From assembly GCA_015075515.1 (NCBI GenBank), contig JABTUE010000002.1:372001-436000 (forward strand): a stretch of DNA of 64,000 bases, in the 5' to 3' direction. The number at the start of each line of letters is the position of its first letter. The stretch's first letter is position 1. Both the position numbers and the translations under genes were made by a program. The notes beneath the pieces are model-generated. The model ran no database searches. It saw only the letters and a list, made by a program, of their open reading frames with translations, and had not been told where the DNA came from. Source of the DNA: Planctomycetota bacterium (GTDB lineage: Bacteria; Planctomycetota; UBA8742; UBA2392). Below, one piece after another: positions 63,007 through 64,000 of this stretch.

Positions 63007-63363
63007 ATGGTTCGCGCCGCCCAACCAACCACCCTGCCCGTTGACCGCGTGTTTCGCGCGCTGGCCGATCCCACCCGCCGCCGCGTGCTGGAACGCCTTG
63101 GCCGCAGCCCGGCTTCGGTGAGCGAACTGGCGGCACCCTTTACCATGGCGCTGCCGTCGTTCGTGCAGCACCTGACCATTCTTGAGCAATGCGGCCTGGT
63201 GAAATCGCGCAAGCAGGGCCGCGTCCGCACCTATGAACTGGAACCGGCGGCGCTGAAGCCCGCCGAACACTGGCTGGCGCGCCAGCGCGCCGTGTGGGAA
63301 CGCCGGCTGGATCAACTTGACGCCCTGCTGCTCAAACTCAAGGAATCGGAGAAAAACAAATGA
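63007..63363 (+). CDS. ArsR/SmtB-family transcriptional regulator
   Basis: A 118-residue winged-helix DNA-binding repressor. The ArsR core is visible: [20 protein letters not shown] at residues 15-34, [29 protein letters not shown] (recognition helix), and a wing [12 protein letters not shown]. It lacks the ELCVCDL metal-binding cysteines of metal-sensing members, fitting the ArsR group that is paired with SRPBCC proteins. ATG 63007 is chosen because the predicted transcript starts there. An in-frame GTG at 62980 lies inside the operator. The stop overlaps the next gene by 4 bp. Confidence 0.93.
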   Translation: MVRAAQPTTLPVDRVFRALADPTRRRVLERLGRSPASVSELAAPFTMALPSFVQHLTILEQCGLVKSRKQGRVRTYELEPAALKPAEHWLARQRAVWERRLDQLDALLLKLKESEKNK

Positions 63364-63833
63364 GCTTCAAACCCGACCCGAAACTCGACCTCGTGCTTGA
63401 ACGCCTGATTGACGTGCCCGTGGAGCTGGTCTGGAAGGCATGGACCACGCCTGAGCTGCTCAAACAATGGTTCTGCCCCAAGCCTTGGTATGTGTCGCAC
63501 TGCGAAATTGACCTGCGACCGGGCGGACGCTGCTACACAGTGATGAACGGCCCCAATGGTGAGTCGTTTCCCAACACGGGTTGCTATCTGGAAATCGTCC
63601 CGAACCAGAAGCTGGTCTTCACAGACGCGCTGCTGGCCGATTATCGCCCTGCCGGCCAAGGCTTCATGACCGCCATTGTGACCATGAAAAAGGAAGGCAA
63701 GGGAACGCGTTACACCGCCATTGCCCTGCACAACGACGAGGCCGGCCGCAAGAAGCACGAGGAAATGGGCTTTTACGAAGGCTGGGGCAAAGCACTGGAT
63801 CAGTTGGTCGAGCTGGTGAAGAAACTCCGGTAG
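63360..63833 (+). CDS. SRPBCC/AHSA1-domain protein
   Basis: A 157-residue protein with a START-like ligand-binding fold (activator of Hsp90 ATPase homologue 1 family). It begins [30 protein letters not shown], the typical opening, and has [33 protein letters not shown] and [19 protein letters not shown] at the end. It is cotranscribed with an ArsR regulator (ATGA overlap), the common genetic arrangement for this pair. Its ligand is unknown. A hydrophobic substrate is likely given the fold. Confidence 0.92.
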   Translation: MSFKPDPKLDLVLERLIDVPVELVWKAWTTPELLKQWFCPKPWYVSHCEIDLRPGGRCYTVMNGPNGESFPNTGCYLEIVPNQKLVFTDALLADYRPAGQGFMTAIVTMKKEGKGTRYTAIALHNDEAGRKKHEEMGFYEGWGKALDQLVELVKKLR

Positions 63834-63906
63834 CAACGCGGTCGCGCATCATGTTCAGCCCAGTGCCGGGGATCACCGGCGCGGGGCTGAATCATTACCA
63901 TGCCGG

Positions 63907-64000
63907 TTACGCCACCAGCGGGCCCGGGCCCAGAATCCCCACCGCCAGCAGCACGTCTTCGTGCACCTTCTTGCGCACCTCGACCGTGTAATTCCGCAGC
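63907..64000 (-). CDS. C-terminal end of an unknown gene (partial)
   Basis: The frame is open from the window edge to a TAA stop at 63907 on the minus strand. About 30 residues are visible, ending EVRKKVHEDVLLAVGILGP then PLVA. The composition is protein-like (amphipathic start, small C-terminal end) and the direction is convergent with the SRPBCC gene. Too little is visible for a family call. Confidence 0.45.
   Translation of the reverse strand, partial: LRNYTVEVRKKVHEDVLLAVGILGPGPLVA

Overview
The window is high-GC bacterial chromosome. It encodes an outer-membrane assembly pair (BamA and OmpH/Skp), a large FHA-kinase-PDZ protein, a TonB-like/alpha-toroid protein, four ECF sigma factors and BshC. 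Together these suggest a diderm of the Planctomycetota/PVC type. That assignment is inference: there is no 16S rRNA gene and no database search was possible. Genes are dense, often with 1-4 bp overlaps, and GTG and TTG starts are common.

Layout. 1-5.2 kb: a 5'-truncated FHA/kinase/PDZ protein. 5.3-12.5 kb: a minus-strand block with carB, acpS, a methyltransferase, a MEMO-like protein and an RDD membrane protein. 12.5-14.7 kb: tRNA-Ser(GCU), a CPBP protease, HU, tadA, a 35-residue basic protein and tRNA-Ser(CGA). 14.7-19.3 kb: bamA, ompH/skp and a nitroreductase. 19.2-22.8 kb: an operon of ECF sigma, PilT-like and PilB/GspE-like ATPase genes. 22.9-28.5 kb: a glycosyltransferase and several unknowns, including a secreted repeat/aromatic-rich/TPR protein. 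28.7-36.5 kb: a ten-gene cation-antiporter operon in the gene order of the archaeal Mbh membrane module, with MrpA split. 36.5-43.2 kb: two LysM L,D-transpeptidases, a repeat-bearing intergenic region, a coiled-coil lipoprotein and an ECF sigma/anti-sigma pair. 43.2-51.7 kb: a nucleosidase, rnpB, a GNAT enzyme, a second sigma/anti-sigma pair, YmdB-type, ComF and Nudix genes, and a PerM-type transporter carrying two EF-hands. 51.8-57.8 kb: a toroid protein, bshC, a GT2 enzyme and a secreted TPR-like protein. 57.9-58.6 kb: a decayed IS1595-like element. 58.6-64 kb: a methyltransferase, an ECF sigma factor, a thiolase, a bEBP-like AAA+ regulator, an ArsR/SRPBCC pair and the tail of one more gene.

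How the parts fit. Envelope biogenesis (BamA, OmpH, L,D-transpeptidases, TonB-like toroid) and signalling (kinase, four ECF sigma factors, two anti-sigma proteins, bEBP, ArsR) dominate. The clearest single system is the cation-antiporter operon, driven by a near-consensus promoter at 28693. The regulatory DNA is readable: several promoters, intrinsic terminators that reuse one GC stem, a perfect ArsR-type operator over a leaderless promoter, and three related 16-bp sites around the thiolase promoter region. The least explained items are the EF-hand insertion in the PerM protein, the split-MrpA/three-antiporter operon, the anti-sigma protein with an internal signal peptide, and the repeated 3'-flanking element with its 16-bp tandem array.
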